Below, one piece after another: positions 41,581-50,101 of a stretch of DNA of 60,237 nucleotides. The stretch comes from CAXMST01 sp963790085. Lineage in GTDB: Bacteria; Actinomycetota; Thermoleophilia; Solirubrobacterales; 70-9. The stretch is from NCBI GenBank assembly GCA_963790085.1, contig CAWBNH010000007.1, forward strand, positions 1 through 60,237, in the 5' to 3' direction. Each line of letters begins with the position of its first letter. Positions within the stretch are counted from its first letter, which is position 1. Both the position numbers and the translations under genes were made by a program. The notes under the pieces are model-generated. The model was given only the letters and a program-made list of their open reading frames with translations, had not been told where the DNA came from and searched no databases.

Positions 41581-43206
41581 ATGAGCGCTGACAAGCAGCA
41601 GTCGGGGCGCGGCCGGGCCCCGGCGGTGGCAGAGGAAGACCGAGTCGAGATCTTCGACACGACGCTGCGAGACGGCGAGCAGTCGCCCGGGATCTCGCTC
41701 AACACGCAGGAGAAGGTCGAGATCGCCACGCAGCTTGCGCGGCTCGGCGTCGACGTGATCGAGGCGGGCTTCCCGATCACCTCGCCGGGCGACTTCGAGG
41801 CCGTTCAGGAGATTGCTCGGAGCGTCGAGGGTCCGGTGATCTGCGGCTTGGCGCGGACCCACAAGGCGGACATCGATGCCGCCTGGCGCGCTGTCCAGGA
41901 TGCCGACCGGCCTCGCATCCACACGTTCATCTCGACCTCGGACATCCACATCACCCATCAGCTGCAGACCGATCGCGAGGACGTAAAGGGCCAGGCCAGG
42001 GCGGCCGTCGCCCACGCGCGCGGCTACTGCGACGACGTCGAGTTCTCGCCGATGGACGCGACTCGCGCCGACGTCGAGTTCACGGCCGAGGTCTGCGCAA
42101 TCGCGGTCGCCGAGGGCGCCGCGGTGATCAACATCCCCGATACGGTCGGCTACACGACGCCGGACGAGTACGCGGGCTACTTCGAGCGGCTCTACGAGTT
42201 GGTCCCGGAGCTGCGCGGGGTGCGGATGTCGGTCCACTGCCACGACGATCTCGGCCTCGCCGTCGCCAACTCCTACGCGGGGCTACTCGCCGGGGCGCGG
42301 CAGGTCGAGTGCGCCGTCAACGGACTGGGGGAGAGGGCGGGCAACTGCTCGCTGGAGGAGATCGTGATGCTGCTTCGCACGCGGCGCGACGACCACGGCC
42401 TCGATACGACCGTGAACACGACTGAGATCGCGCGCACGAGCCGCATGGTCAGCCGCTTCACCGGCTACGCCGTGCAGCCGAACAAGGCGGTGGTCGGTCG
42501 AAACGCATTCGCCCACGAGTCCGGGATCCACCAGGACGGCGTGCTCAAGGAGCGCTCCACCTACGAGATCATGGACGCCCGTGACGTCGGGCTCGAGTCG
42601 AACTCGATCGTGCTCGGCAAGCACTCCGGCCGCCACGCCCTGCGAGACGCGCTGACTCAGCTTGGCTTCAAGGTGGAGGGCAACGCGCTCAACCAGGCGT
42701 TCACGCGCTTCAAGGAGATCGCCGACAAGAAGAAGCAGGTGACGGCGCTGGACCTCGAGGCGATCGTCTCCGACGAGATGCGCGAGGCATCGCGCAAGTA
42801 CGAGCTCGCCTGGTTCGAGGTCGAGGCCGGAACCAAGCGGGCGCCGCTCGCGAGGGTCGGGATCAGCCTGCCGACCGGGGAGGAGATCGCCGGGGAGTCG
42901 AGCGGCGACGGCCCGATCGACTCAGTCTTCGGGGCGATCCAGGCCGCCGTCGAAACCGAGTGCGACCTGCGCCAGTTCACCGTCTCGGCGGTGACCGGCG
43001 GCGACGATGCCCTCGGCGAGGTGACGGTGATGCTGCGCGCGCACGGGCGACTCGCGAGCGGCCAGGGAGTCTCGACCGACATCATCGAGGCCTCGGCACG
43101 AGCCTATGTCCGGGCGCTCTCGAACGCGCTCGACGGCGCCGCGATTCGCGAGGCGGAGGCGGTCGCTGCCGAGTCCGCCCAGGCGCCCGTATCGCCCGGG
43201 CCCTAG
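41581..43206 (+). CDS. leuA: 2-isopropylmalate synthase
   Basis: Condenses 2-ketoisovalerate with acetyl-CoA, the committed step to leucine. 541 residues: TIM barrel starting EIFDTTLRDGEQSPG with HCHDDLGLAVANS and NGLGERAGNCSLEE, linker, then the LeuA allosteric dimer domain (about 395-515) that usually binds leucine. ATG 41581 has a strong AAGGAGAT site. The DRE-TIM signature is shared with CimA at 50.2 kb, but this protein has the LeuA-type GERAGN motif. The upstream leader peptide indicates leucine control of expression. Confidence 0.95.
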   Translation: MSADKQQSGRGRAPAVAEEDRVEIFDTTLRDGEQSPGISLNTQEKVEIATQLARLGVDVIEAGFPITSPGDFEAVQEIARSVEGPVICGLARTHKADIDAAWRAVQDADRPRIHTFISTSDIHITHQLQTDREDVKGQARAAVAHARGYCDDVEFSPMDATRADVEFTAEVCAIAVAEGAAVINIPDTVGYTTPDEYAGYFERLYELVPELRGVRMSVHCHDDLGLAVANSYAGLLAGARQVECAVNGLGERAGNCSLEEIVMLLRTRRDDHGLDTTVNTTEIARTSRMVSRFTGYAVQPNKAVVGRNAFAHESGIHQDGVLKERSTYEIMDARDVGLESNSIVLGKHSGRHALRDALTQLGFKVEGNALNQAFTRFKEIADKKKQVTALDLEAIVSDEMREASRKYELAWFEVEAGTKRAPLARVGISLPTGEEIAGESSGDGPIDSVFGAIQAAVETECDLRQFTVSAVTGGDDALGEVTVMLRAHGRLASGQGVSTDIIEASARAYVRALSNALDGAAIREAEAVAAESAQAPVSPGP

Positions 43207-43210
43207 CCGG

Positions 43211-43216
43211 TAGTGT
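43211..43216 (+). promoter_or_regulatory. -10 element, leaderless (SDR)
   Basis: TAGTGT ends 8 nt before ATG 43225; it overlaps an alternative GTG start at 43213, making ATG the better choice. Confidence 0.4.
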
Positions 43217-43224
43217 CCCAGCCG

Positions 43225-43974
43225 ATGGGCTCACTCGACGGCAAGGTCGCAGCGATCACCGGCGCATCGTCCGGGATCGGCGAGGCAACGGCGCTGGCGC
43301 TCGCGGCCGAGGGCTGCACGGTCGCGCTCGGCGCCCGGCGCAAGGACAGGATCGACGCGCTCGCCGGGCGGATCGAGGCGGACGGCGGCCGCGCGCTGGC
43401 GATCGAGGTCGACGTTGCCGACGAGGAGTCGGCCCGGAGCTTCGTCGGCGCCGCCAACGCGCAGCTCGGCGGCCTCGACATCCTCGTCAACAACGCCGGC
43501 GTGATGCTGCTCGGGCCGGTCGCAGGCGCTGACACCGAGGAGTGGCGCCGGATGATCGAGGTCAACGGTCTCGGCCTGCTCTACTGCACCCACGCCGCGC
43601 TGCCGATCATGGGGGCGGCCGGATCGGGCCACATCGTCAACGTCTCCTCGGTCGCCGGCAGGAGCGCGGCGATGGGGGCCGGCGTCTACAACTTCACGAA
43701 GTTCGGGGTGGTCGGATTCTCGGAGGCGCTGCGTCAGGAGTGCACTCACGCCAATGTCCGCGTGACGATCATCGAGCCGGGCTACGTCGAGACCGAGCTG
43801 CAGGGACACAACACGAACCCGCTCGTCACCGAGCGGATCGAGCAGATGCGGGAGGAGATCGGCGAGGTGCTGGTCTCCGAGGACATCGCCGACGCGATCG
43901 CCTGGGCCGTGAGCAGGCCGAACCGGGTCAGCGTCAACGAGATCCTGATCCGCCCGACCGGCCAGTCGCGCTGA
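43225..43974 (+). CDS. short-chain dehydrogenase/reductase
   Basis: 249 residues, classical SDR. Cofactor loop ITGASSGIGEATALALAAEG; NNAGVM; catalytic Ser in VNVSSVAGR and Tyr-x-x-x-Lys in YNFTKFG. The residues after the loop (GARRKDR) favour NADPH. Close to the NADP-dependent 3-hydroxy acid or serine dehydrogenase type (inference). It sits between leuA and leuC genes but has its own promoter, and no leucine role is evident. Confidence 0.88.
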   Translation: MGSLDGKVAAITGASSGIGEATALALAAEGCTVALGARRKDRIDALAGRIEADGGRALAIEVDVADEESARSFVGAANAQLGGLDILVNNAGVMLLGPVAGADTEEWRRMIEVNGLGLLYCTHAALPIMGAAGSGHIVNVSSVAGRSAAMGAGVYNFTKFGVVGFSEALRQECTHANVRVTIIEPGYVETELQGHNTNPLVTERIEQMREEIGEVLVSEDIADAIAWAVSRPNRVSVNEILIRPTGQSR

Positions 43975-44021
43975 GCGAAGCCGACTGCGCGGCGGCGTCC
44001 GCTGGGCGCGGCCAGCAGCGT

Positions 44022-44055
44022 GTCTGTGAACCGAATACTAGACATACGTCTGTGA
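44022..44055 (+). promoter_or_regulatory. direct repeats and inverted repeat before the XRE-cupin gene
   Basis: GTCTGTGA occurs at 44022-44029 and 44048-44055, 26 bp apart on the same face of the helix over two and a half turns. The imperfect palindrome AGACATACGTCT (44040-44051) overlaps the second copy. This AT-richer island adjoins TACCGT (44056-44061), a possible -10. It is a candidate autoregulatory operator. Confidence 0.4.
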
Positions 44056-44074
44056 TACCGTACACACCGCCCAC

Positions 44075-44716
44075 ATGCCTGCCGCATCAACACCGACGAT
44101 CCGATCGGCTCGCCCCGAGCGCGGGGTGCGCGCGGTCGGCGCCGAGACGGTCGAGCCCGCCGCGGTCGGCGGCAGGGTCAGGGCCCTGCGCGAGGGCCTG
44201 GGACTTTCACTGCGAGATCTCGCCGAGCGCAGCGGCGTCTCCGCGGCCACCCTGTCGCAGGTCGAGCGCGGTGAGAGCTCCCCGAGCCTGGCGGTTGCGG
44301 GTCGCATAGCCGAGGGCCTCGAGCTGACCCTCTCGCAGCTCTTGCGTCTTGACGAGGGGGGCCACATCGCAATCGTCCGAGCCGGCGACGGCAGGCAGCG
44401 CGCGAGCGCGGGTCACGCGGTCGAGGAGCTGACGCCGCCGCTCCCCGGCCAGCGCGCCGACGTCTCGATGCACGTCTTGCAGGGCGGCAGGTCGACCGGC
44501 GGCGCCGGCGACCCGCCGATCCACGAGCCGGGAAGCCGCGAGACGATCGTCGTGATCGAGGGCGTCGTCGAGCTCGTGATCGAAGGCGAGAGCCACCGGC
44601 TGCAGCCGGGGGACAGCGCGACCTTCGACGCCGACCTCTCCCACCACCTGCGCAACCCCGGCTCGCAGCCCACGCGCCTGCTCGCGGTCGTCGCAGCCGG
44701 ACTGAGGCGAAGCTGA
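44075..44716 (+). CDS. XRE-family transcriptional regulator with cupin domain
   Basis: 213 residues: disordered N-terminus, a helix-turn-helix (about 28-85; LGLSLRDLAERSGVSAATLSQ, ERGESSPSL) and a C-terminal cupin sensor (about 120-210; PIHEPGSRETIVVIEG). This architecture is typical of MocR-unrelated XRE/cupin regulators that sense small metabolites. It ends 45 nt before leuC on the same strand, so it may be co-transcribed and may control leuCD; this is inference. Repeats lie directly upstream. Confidence 0.88.
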   Translation: MPAASTPTIRSARPERGVRAVGAETVEPAAVGGRVRALREGLGLSLRDLAERSGVSAATLSQVERGESSPSLAVAGRIAEGLELTLSQLLRLDEGGHIAIVRAGDGRQRASAGHAVEELTPPLPGQRADVSMHVLQGGRSTGGAGDPPIHEPGSRETIVVIEGVVELVIEGESHRLQPGDSATFDADLSHHLRNPGSQPTRLLAVVAAGLRRS

Positions 44717-44761
44717 CCACGAGACGCCGCCGCGGCGGCATGGCCAAGGAGTGACCGAGCA

Positions 44762-46150
44762 ATGACCCCAAGGACGATGTTCGACAAGATCTGGTCGCAG
44801 CACGAGGTCGCCGACGGCCTGCTGTTCATCGACCTCCACCTCGTCCACGAGGTCACCTCGCCGCAGGCCTTCGACGGGCTCCGACTCGAGGGGCGGCAGG
44901 TGCGGCGGCCCGACCGGACGCTGGCGACCGCCGATCACAACGTCCCGACCGACGACACCCCGGTCGCGCGGCTGATCGCCGACGAGCTCTCACGCAAGCA
45001 GGTCGAGACCCTGGAGGCGAACTGCGCCGAGTTCGGGATACCCGTCTACTCGCTCGGGTCCGATCGGCGCGGCATCGTCCACGTGATCGGACCGGAGCTC
45101 GGGGTCACCCAGCCGGGGATGACGATCGTCTGTGGCGACTCCCACACCTCCACCCACGGCGCGTTTGGCGCGCTTGCCTTCGGGATCGGCACCTCGGAGG
45201 TCGAGCACGTGCTCGCCACGCAGACGCTCGCCCAGAAGCGACCGAAGACGATGCGGATCAGCTACAGCGGGCGCCTCGAAGACGGGGTCAGCGCCAAGGA
45301 CCTGATCCTCGCCACGATCGGCCGGCTCGGCACCGGCGGCATGGTCGGCCATGCGGTCGAATACGCCGGCGCGCCGATCGAGGCGCTCTCGATGGAGGGG
45401 CGGATGACGATCTGCAACATGACGATCGAGGGCGGCGGCCGGGCGGGAATGATCGCCCCGGACGAGACCACGCTCGAGTTCGTGCGGGGCCGCCCAGGAG
45501 CGCCGGCCGACTTCGAGGCTGCCGCAGCGCGCTGGCGCGAGCTGCCGACAGACGAGGGCGCCACGTTCGACACCGAGGTCGAGATCGACGCCGGTGAGAT
45601 CTCGCCGATGGTCACCTGGGGAACCACTCCGGGGATGGTCACCGAGGTCGCCGGCAGGGTTCCTGACCCCGCGGCGATGGGGTCGGCGGCGGATCGCGAG
45701 TCGGCGGAGCGGGCGCTCGCCTACATGGCGCTCGAGCCCGGCACGCCGATGACCGAGGTCACCCTCGATCGCGTCTTCATCGGGTCGTGCACGAACTCAC
45801 GGATCGAGGATCTGCGGATCGCCGCCGGCGTGGTCGCCGGCCGCCGGGTCGCCGACAGCGTCCGCGCGATGGTTGTCCCCGGCTCCGAGCAGGTCCGGGC
45901 GCAGGCCGAGCGAGAGCGCCTGCACGAGACCTTCCGCGACGCCGGATTCGAGTGGCGGGCGTCGGGCTGCTCGATGTGCCTCGGCATGAACCCCGACACG
46001 CTGATCCAGGGAGAGCGCTGCGCGTCGACCTCGAACCGCAACTTCGAGGGCCGACAGGGCAAGGGCGGCCGCACCCACCTGGTCAGCCCGGCGATGGCCG
46101 CGGCGGCGGCGGTCGAGGGTCGCTTCGTCGACATCCGCGAGTGGTCATGA
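44762..46150 (+). CDS. leuC: 3-isopropylmalate dehydratase large subunit
   Basis: Aconitase-family [4Fe-4S] enzyme that, with LeuD, isomerises 2- to 3-isopropylmalate. 462 residues; cluster ligands are the Cys in FIGSCTNSRIEDL and the pair in CSMCLGMN; substrate residues in ATADHNVPTD and CGDSHTSTHGAFG. ATG 44762 has an AAGGAGTGA ribosome site. Its stop overlaps the ATG of a 21-codon ORF that leads exactly to leuD. Confidence 0.96.
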   Translation: MTPRTMFDKIWSQHEVADGLLFIDLHLVHEVTSPQAFDGLRLEGRQVRRPDRTLATADHNVPTDDTPVARLIADELSRKQVETLEANCAEFGIPVYSLGSDRRGIVHVIGPELGVTQPGMTIVCGDSHTSTHGAFGALAFGIGTSEVEHVLATQTLAQKRPKTMRISYSGRLEDGVSAKDLILATIGRLGTGGMVGHAVEYAGAPIEALSMEGRMTICNMTIEGGGRAGMIAPDETTLEFVRGRPGAPADFEAAAARWRELPTDEGATFDTEVEIDAGEISPMVTWGTTPGMVTEVAGRVPDPAAMGSAADRESAERALAYMALEPGTPMTEVTLDRVFIGSCTNSRIEDLRIAAGVVAGRRVADSVRAMVVPGSEQVRAQAERERLHETFRDAGFEWRASGCSMCLGMNPDTLIQGERCASTSNRNFEGRQGKGGRTHLVSPAMAAAAAVEGRFVDIREWS

Positions 46151-46212
46151 GCTTGAGCATCGTGACCGTGATCGTCAGTGGCGCGATTCGCGCGCCCGGA
46201 AAGGAGTCCTGA
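46147..46212 (+). CDS. 21-codon ORF bridging leuC and leuD
   Basis: Starts at ATG 46147 inside the leuC stop (ATGA) and ends with TGA 46210-46212, whose last base begins the leuD ATG (TGATG). Starts MSLSIVTVIVSGAI; seven of 21 residues are Leu, Ile or Val. The leuD Shine-Dalgarno lies in its last codons. It may be a translational coupler that keeps ribosomes moving from leuC to leuD, or a branched-chain-sensing micro-ORF. Coding is not proven. Confidence 0.4.
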   Translation: MSLSIVTVIVSGAIRAPGKES

Positions 46213-46775
46213 TGGAGCCCGTGGAGGTGATCTTCGGCGGCGTCTCGGTGCTCGACCGGCATGACGTCGACACCGATCAGATAATCCCGAAGCAGTTTCT
46301 CAAGCGCGTCGAGCGAACCGGCTTCGGCGAGTTCCTCTTCTACGACTGGATTCGCGAGGGCGAGATCGAGTTGAAGCCGAACCCGATCCTCGTCACGGGC
46401 CGCAACTTCGGCTGCGGCTCCTCACGCGAGCACGCCCCCTGGGCGCTTCAGGACTTCGGCTTCGAGGCGATCATCGCACCGTCGTTCGCCGACATCTTCT
46501 ACGTCAACTGCACCAAGAACGGCCTGCTGCCCGTCGTCCTCGACGAGCAGCACTGCCGGGCAATCGCAGACGCCGGCGAGGCGCGGATCGACGTCGATGA
46601 GCTGACCGTCACCTACCGTGACGGGGTCGAGCCGTTCGAGATCGAGGAGGACGTTCGCCACCGGCTCCTGCACGGTCACGACGAGATCGACGTGACGCTC
46701 AGCGAGCACCGGGACTCGATCGCAGCCTACGAGCGGGCGCGGGAGCTGCCGGCGACCCCGACGACCGCGCTCTAG
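46212..46775 (+). CDS. leuD: 3-isopropylmalate dehydratase small subunit
   Basis: Swivelling domain partner of LeuC. 187 residues with DTDQIIPKQFLK near the N-terminus and GRNFGCGSSREHAPWAL around the active site. ATG 46212 has AAGGAG 8 nt upstream. A methyltransferase gene begins 14 nt after its stop, indicating a leuC-leuD-methyltransferase operon. Confidence 0.95.
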   Translation: MEPVEVIFGGVSVLDRHDVDTDQIIPKQFLKRVERTGFGEFLFYDWIREGEIELKPNPILVTGRNFGCGSSREHAPWALQDFGFEAIIAPSFADIFYVNCTKNGLLPVVLDEQHCRAIADAGEARIDVDELTVTYRDGVEPFEIEEDVRHRLLHGHDEIDVTLSEHRDSIAAYERARELPATPTTAL

Positions 46776-46789
46776 CCGGGGAGCCGTCG

Positions 46790-47554
46790 GTGGCCGGCAG
46801 CCGCGAGTGGGACGCCGGCACCTACGACCGGGTCTCCGAGCCCCAGCTCGCCTGGGGCCGGGCGGTGCTCGATCGGCTCGAGCTCGACGGGGACGAGACC
46901 GTGCTCGACGCCGGCTGCGGCAGCGGTCGCGTGACCGAGCTGCTGCTCGCCGCGCTGCCCGCGGGCAGGGTTATCGGCGTCGACGGCTCGCGGGCGATGC
47001 TGGACGCCGCCCGCGACCGGCTCGGGCCGAGGCCGGACTTGATCCACTCCGATCTGCTCGAGCTCGAGCTCGACGACCCCGTCGACGCGGTCTTCTCGAC
47101 CGCCACCTTCCACTGGATCACCGATCACCGTCCGCTGTTCGCGCGGATCGCGACCTGGCTGCGGCCCGGTGGACGGCTCGAGGCCCAGTGCGGAGGCGAG
47201 GGCAACGTCGCGTCGTTCTTCGCGGTCGTCGATCGGATCGGTCGCCGCGAGCCCTACCGGAGCGCGCTGCGCCGCCTCCCCCCGAGCAGGCACTTCGCCG
47301 ACCCCGAATCGACCTCGGCGCTCCTGCGGGACGCCGGCTTCACCGACGTGCGCTGCCGGCTCGAGCCGAGCCCGGTTCGCCCCCCGCAGCCGCGCTCCTA
47401 CATCGGCGCCGTCTGCCTCGGCGCGCACACCGAGGCGCTGCCCGAGTCCCGGCGCGAGGCCTTCATCGACGATGTCTACGACGCCTGGGGCCCCGATCGC
47501 GCCCTCGACTACGTGCGGCTCGACATCTCGGCTCGCGCCTCGCCGGCCGGGTGA
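46790..47554 (+). CDS. class I SAM methyltransferase, trans-aconitate methyltransferase-like
   Basis: 254 residues. SAM motif I VLDAGCGSGRVTELLL, then GVDGSRAMLD, and TATFHWITDH, the pattern of the Tam (trans-aconitate 2-methyltransferase) family. Yeast Tmt1 of this functional class is known to methylate both trans-aconitate and 3-isopropylmalate. Because this gene follows leuD by 14 nt, a leucine-pathway substrate such as 3-isopropylmalate or a LeuCD by-product is an attractive guess. The start is GTG 46790. The C-terminus (about 185-250) is a helical cap that would set specificity. Confidence 0.85.
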   Translation: MAGSREWDAGTYDRVSEPQLAWGRAVLDRLELDGDETVLDAGCGSGRVTELLLAALPAGRVIGVDGSRAMLDAARDRLGPRPDLIHSDLLELELDDPVDAVFSTATFHWITDHRPLFARIATWLRPGGRLEAQCGGEGNVASFFAVVDRIGRREPYRSALRRLPPSRHFADPESTSALLRDAGFTDVRCRLEPSPVRPPQPRSYIGAVCLGAHTEALPESRREAFIDDVYDAWGPDRALDYVRLDISARASPAG

Positions 47555-47570
47555 GCGGCCGGCGCGTAGC

Positions 47571-47867
47571 TCAACCGCCCGGAGCCGTCTCCAGCACGCC
47601 GCCGGCGGCGTCGCCACCGCTCTCGCAGAGCTGCTTCAGCGAATCGACCTGATCGCTGGGCAGGCCGGAGGACTCGGCCGAGTCGATGCACTGCTGAACC
47701 GCGTCCTCGATCGTCTCGGGAGCGCCCTCGATCGCCTCCCTCGCCTGATCGGCGGGAGCGGTCACGTCCTCGAGCGAGACATCATCCCCATCGCCGCCGC
47801 AGCCGAGGGCAAGCAGGGCGGAGGCCGCCGCTACTGCGAGGAGGAGTGTCAGGGGCTTGTTGCGCAT
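47571..47867 (-). CDS. small secreted lipoprotein, hypothetical
   Basis: 98 residues, antisense to the surrounding leucine genes. Basic start and hydrophobic signal (MRNKPLTLLLAVAAASALL), then ALGCGGDGDD: a usable though atypical lipobox with Cys 23 as lipidation site. The mature part is acidic and helical with two further cysteines (60, 81) that could form a disulfide outside the cell. The GGAGG ribosome site is 7 nt before ATG 47867. No named family. A much longer open frame on this strand overlaps leuB and is spurious. Confidence 0.75.
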   Translation of the reverse strand: MRNKPLTLLLAVAAASALLALGCGGDGDDVSLEDVTAPADQAREAIEGAPETIEDAVQQCIDSAESSGLPSDQVDSLKQLCESGGDAAGGVLETAPGG

Positions 47868-47932
47868 TCGGGCCTCCGGATTGTGTTTGTGTTGACGCCT
47901 GATCGGGGCGCCAACCCTAACGGCCCTGGCCC

Positions 47933-47938
47933 TAGACT
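47933..47938 (+). promoter_or_regulatory. -10 element, leaderless (leuB)
   Basis: TAGACT ends 9 nt before ATG 47948. Confidence 0.45.
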
Positions 47939-47947
47939 GCGGCCGCG

Positions 47948-49024
47948 ATGAACGGGCGACCGAGAGTCTGTCTGCTGCCCGGAGACGGGATCGGGCCGGA
48001 GATCGTCTCCGCCGCCCGCAGCGTGCTCGAGGCGCTGGGCGAGTTCGAGTTCGAGCAGCTGCCGATCGGGGGCGTCTCGATCGATCGGAATGGGCAGCCG
48101 CTGACCGACGAGGTGCTCGACCGCTGCCGTGCCGCCGACGCGGTCCTGCTGGGCGCCGTCGGCGGCCCGAAGTGGGACACGACCGACCCCGACGCCCCGC
48201 GACCCGAGCAGGGCCTGCTCGGCTTGCGCAAGGGGCTCGGGCTGTACGCGAACCTCCGTCCGGTGCGACCCTCGCCGGCCCTGATCGGGGCCTCGCCCCT
48301 GCGTCGCGAGGTGATCGACGGCACCGATCTGCTCGTCGTTCGGGAGCTGACCGGCGGGATCTACTTCGGCGAGCGGGAGCGCCGCGACGATGTCGCCCGC
48401 GACGAATGCGTCTACAGCCGCACGGAGATCGAGCGGATCGCCCGGGTCGCATTCGAGTCCGCTCTGCGCCGCGCGGAGCTCGGCGGTGCCCCGCGCCTGA
48501 CCTCCGTCGACAAGGCGAACGTGCTCGAGACCTCGCGACTGTGGCGCGAGGTGGTCGCCGGCCTTGCGGGCGAGTACCCGGACGTGGCGCTCGAGCACAT
48601 GCTCGTCGACAACGCGGCGATGCAGCTCGTCTCGGCGCCGGCCCGCTTCGACGTGATCGTGACCGAGAACATGTTCGGCGACATCCTCAGCGACGAGGCC
48701 GCGATGCTGACCGGGTCGCTCGGGATGCTGCCGTCCGCGAGCCTCGGCGGCGACGGCCCGGGCCTGTTCGAGCCGGTCCACGGCTCGGCCCCCGACATCG
48801 CCGGCAGCGGCCAGGCGAACCCGCTGGCGACCTTCCTCTCGGCCGCGCTGCTGCTCCGCCACGGTCTCGACCGGCCGGTTGACGCCAGGCGCCTGGAGAC
48901 GGCCGTGGAGGCCGCGCTGGAGGCCGGCCTCCGGACCCCGGACCTCGCGACCGGCGCCGAGGGCGAGCGAGCCGCCGACACCGCAACGATGACCGCGGCG
49001 GTGATCGGCGCCCTCGGCGACTGA
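47948..49024 (+). CDS. leuB: 3-isopropylmalate dehydrogenase
   Basis: NAD- and Mg-dependent oxidative decarboxylase giving 2-ketoisocaproate. 358 residues: LLPGDGIGPEI at the N-terminus, ELTGGIYFGER, VDKANVLETSRLWREV, and the metal/NAD region NMFGDILSDEAAMLTGSLGM followed by HGSAPDIAG. It starts at ATG 47948 with its own promoter, divergent from the small lipoprotein gene. ilvE follows after 79 nt. Confidence 0.96.
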   Translation: MNGRPRVCLLPGDGIGPEIVSAARSVLEALGEFEFEQLPIGGVSIDRNGQPLTDEVLDRCRAADAVLLGAVGGPKWDTTDPDAPRPEQGLLGLRKGLGLYANLRPVRPSPALIGASPLRREVIDGTDLLVVRELTGGIYFGERERRDDVARDECVYSRTEIERIARVAFESALRRAELGGAPRLTSVDKANVLETSRLWREVVAGLAGEYPDVALEHMLVDNAAMQLVSAPARFDVIVTENMFGDILSDEAAMLTGSLGMLPSASLGGDGPGLFEPVHGSAPDIAGSGQANPLATFLSAALLLRHGLDRPVDARRLETAVEAALEAGLRTPDLATGAEGERAADTATMTAAVIGALGD

Positions 49025-49103
49025 CTGCCCGACGGTGGTGGCCGACGGTCGCCGCGTCCGCCATACTTCGTCGCCGCGATCCGAAGCAGCAGAAGGGACC
49101 GAC

Positions 49104-50036
49104 GTGGAGCAGGCCGACTACATCTGGATGAACGGGGAGTTCGTCGCGTGGGACGACGCCAACGTCCACGTATTGAGCCACGGCCTGCACTACGGCACCG
49201 GTGTCTTCGAGGGGATCCGCGCCTACGCGACCGATGCGGGGCCGGCGGTATTTCGCCATCGCGAGCACTACGAGCGCCTGCATCAGTCGGCGTCCCTGTA
49301 CTCGATGGAGCTCCCGTACTCGGTCGAGGAGCTGCAGGAGGCCACCCGCGAGCTGATCCGCCGCAACGGGCATCAGAGCTGCTACATCAGGCCGCTGGCG
49401 TTCCGCGGCTACGGCGAGATGGGCCTCTACGCGCAGGGCGCGCCGATCGAGACGATGATCGCGACCTGGCCGTGGGGCGCCTACCTCGGCGAGGACGGCA
49501 AGCGCAACGGGATCCGCGCCAAGGTCTCCTCCTGGCGGACCCTGTCGCCGGACAGCATGATTCCGCACGCCAAGGCCTCCGGCCAATACCTGAACTCGAT
49601 CCTCGCAAAGAACGAAACGGCGCAGGCCGGCTACGACGAGGCGATCCTGCTCGACCACACCGGCAGCGTCTCGGAGGGCTCGGGCGAGAACATATTCCTC
49701 GTCCGCGAGGGGGCGCTGCTGACGCCGCACCACGGCTCCTCGATCCTCGATGGGATCACCCGTCGCTGCGTGATCGAGATCGCCCGCGATCTCGGCTACA
49801 CGGTCGTCGAGCGCGACGTCGCGCGGGCGGAGCTCTACATGGCCGACGAGGTCTTCTTCACCGGCACCGCCGCCGAGTTGGTGCCGGTGCGAGAGATCGA
49901 CCACCACCCGATCAACTCCCCAGGCGAGATCACGAAGGTGATTCAGACGAAGTTCGAGGACGCTCTGCACGGGCGTGCCGAGGAGTACCGCGAGTGGCTG
50001 GACTGGGTCGGCGAAGCGAGTAAGGTCGAGTCCTGA
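49104..50036 (+). CDS. ilvE: branched-chain amino acid aminotransferase
   Basis: Fold-type IV PLP enzyme for the last step to Leu, Ile and Val. 310 residues: HGLHYGTGVFEGIRAY, PLP lysine in HAKASGQYLNSILAKNE, and SEGSGENIFLV. The start is GTG 49104 with AGAAGGGA just upstream; the open frame to 49035 would be a basic leader. CATACT (49062-49067) is a candidate -10, giving a leader of about 30 nt. Confidence 0.95.
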   Translation: MEQADYIWMNGEFVAWDDANVHVLSHGLHYGTGVFEGIRAYATDAGPAVFRHREHYERLHQSASLYSMELPYSVEELQEATRELIRRNGHQSCYIRPLAFRGYGEMGLYAQGAPIETMIATWPWGAYLGEDGKRNGIRAKVSSWRTLSPDSMIPHAKASGQYLNSILAKNETAQAGYDEAILLDHTGSVSEGSGENIFLVREGALLTPHHGSSILDGITRRCVIEIARDLGYTVVERDVARAELYMADEVFFTGTAAELVPVREIDHHPINSPGEITKVIQTKFEDALHGRAEEYREWLDWVGEASKVES

Positions 50037-50059
50037 TCGTCGGCCGACCCTCCACCCAG

Positions 50060-50101
50060 ATGCGGATCTCCCGCCGAATTACCGGCACCGCCGCCGCTTG
50101 A
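50060..50101 (+). CDS. candidate Ile/Thr leader peptide upstream of cimA
   Basis: A 13-residue ORF, MRISRRITGTAAA. Two Ile and two Thr in 13 codons, including an ATT that is rare here, fit an attenuator for the isoleucine pathway. GACCCT ends 8 nt before its ATG, close to the TACCCT at the same distance before the leuA leader. It lies 94 nt before cimA. Short size makes chance possible. Confidence 0.35.
   Translation: MRISRRITGTAAA

Noticed and set aside
44740..44754. Four-residue ORF (MAKE) overlapping the leuC ribosome site
   Set aside because: Too short to judge; ATG and TGA arise easily around an AAGGAG site.
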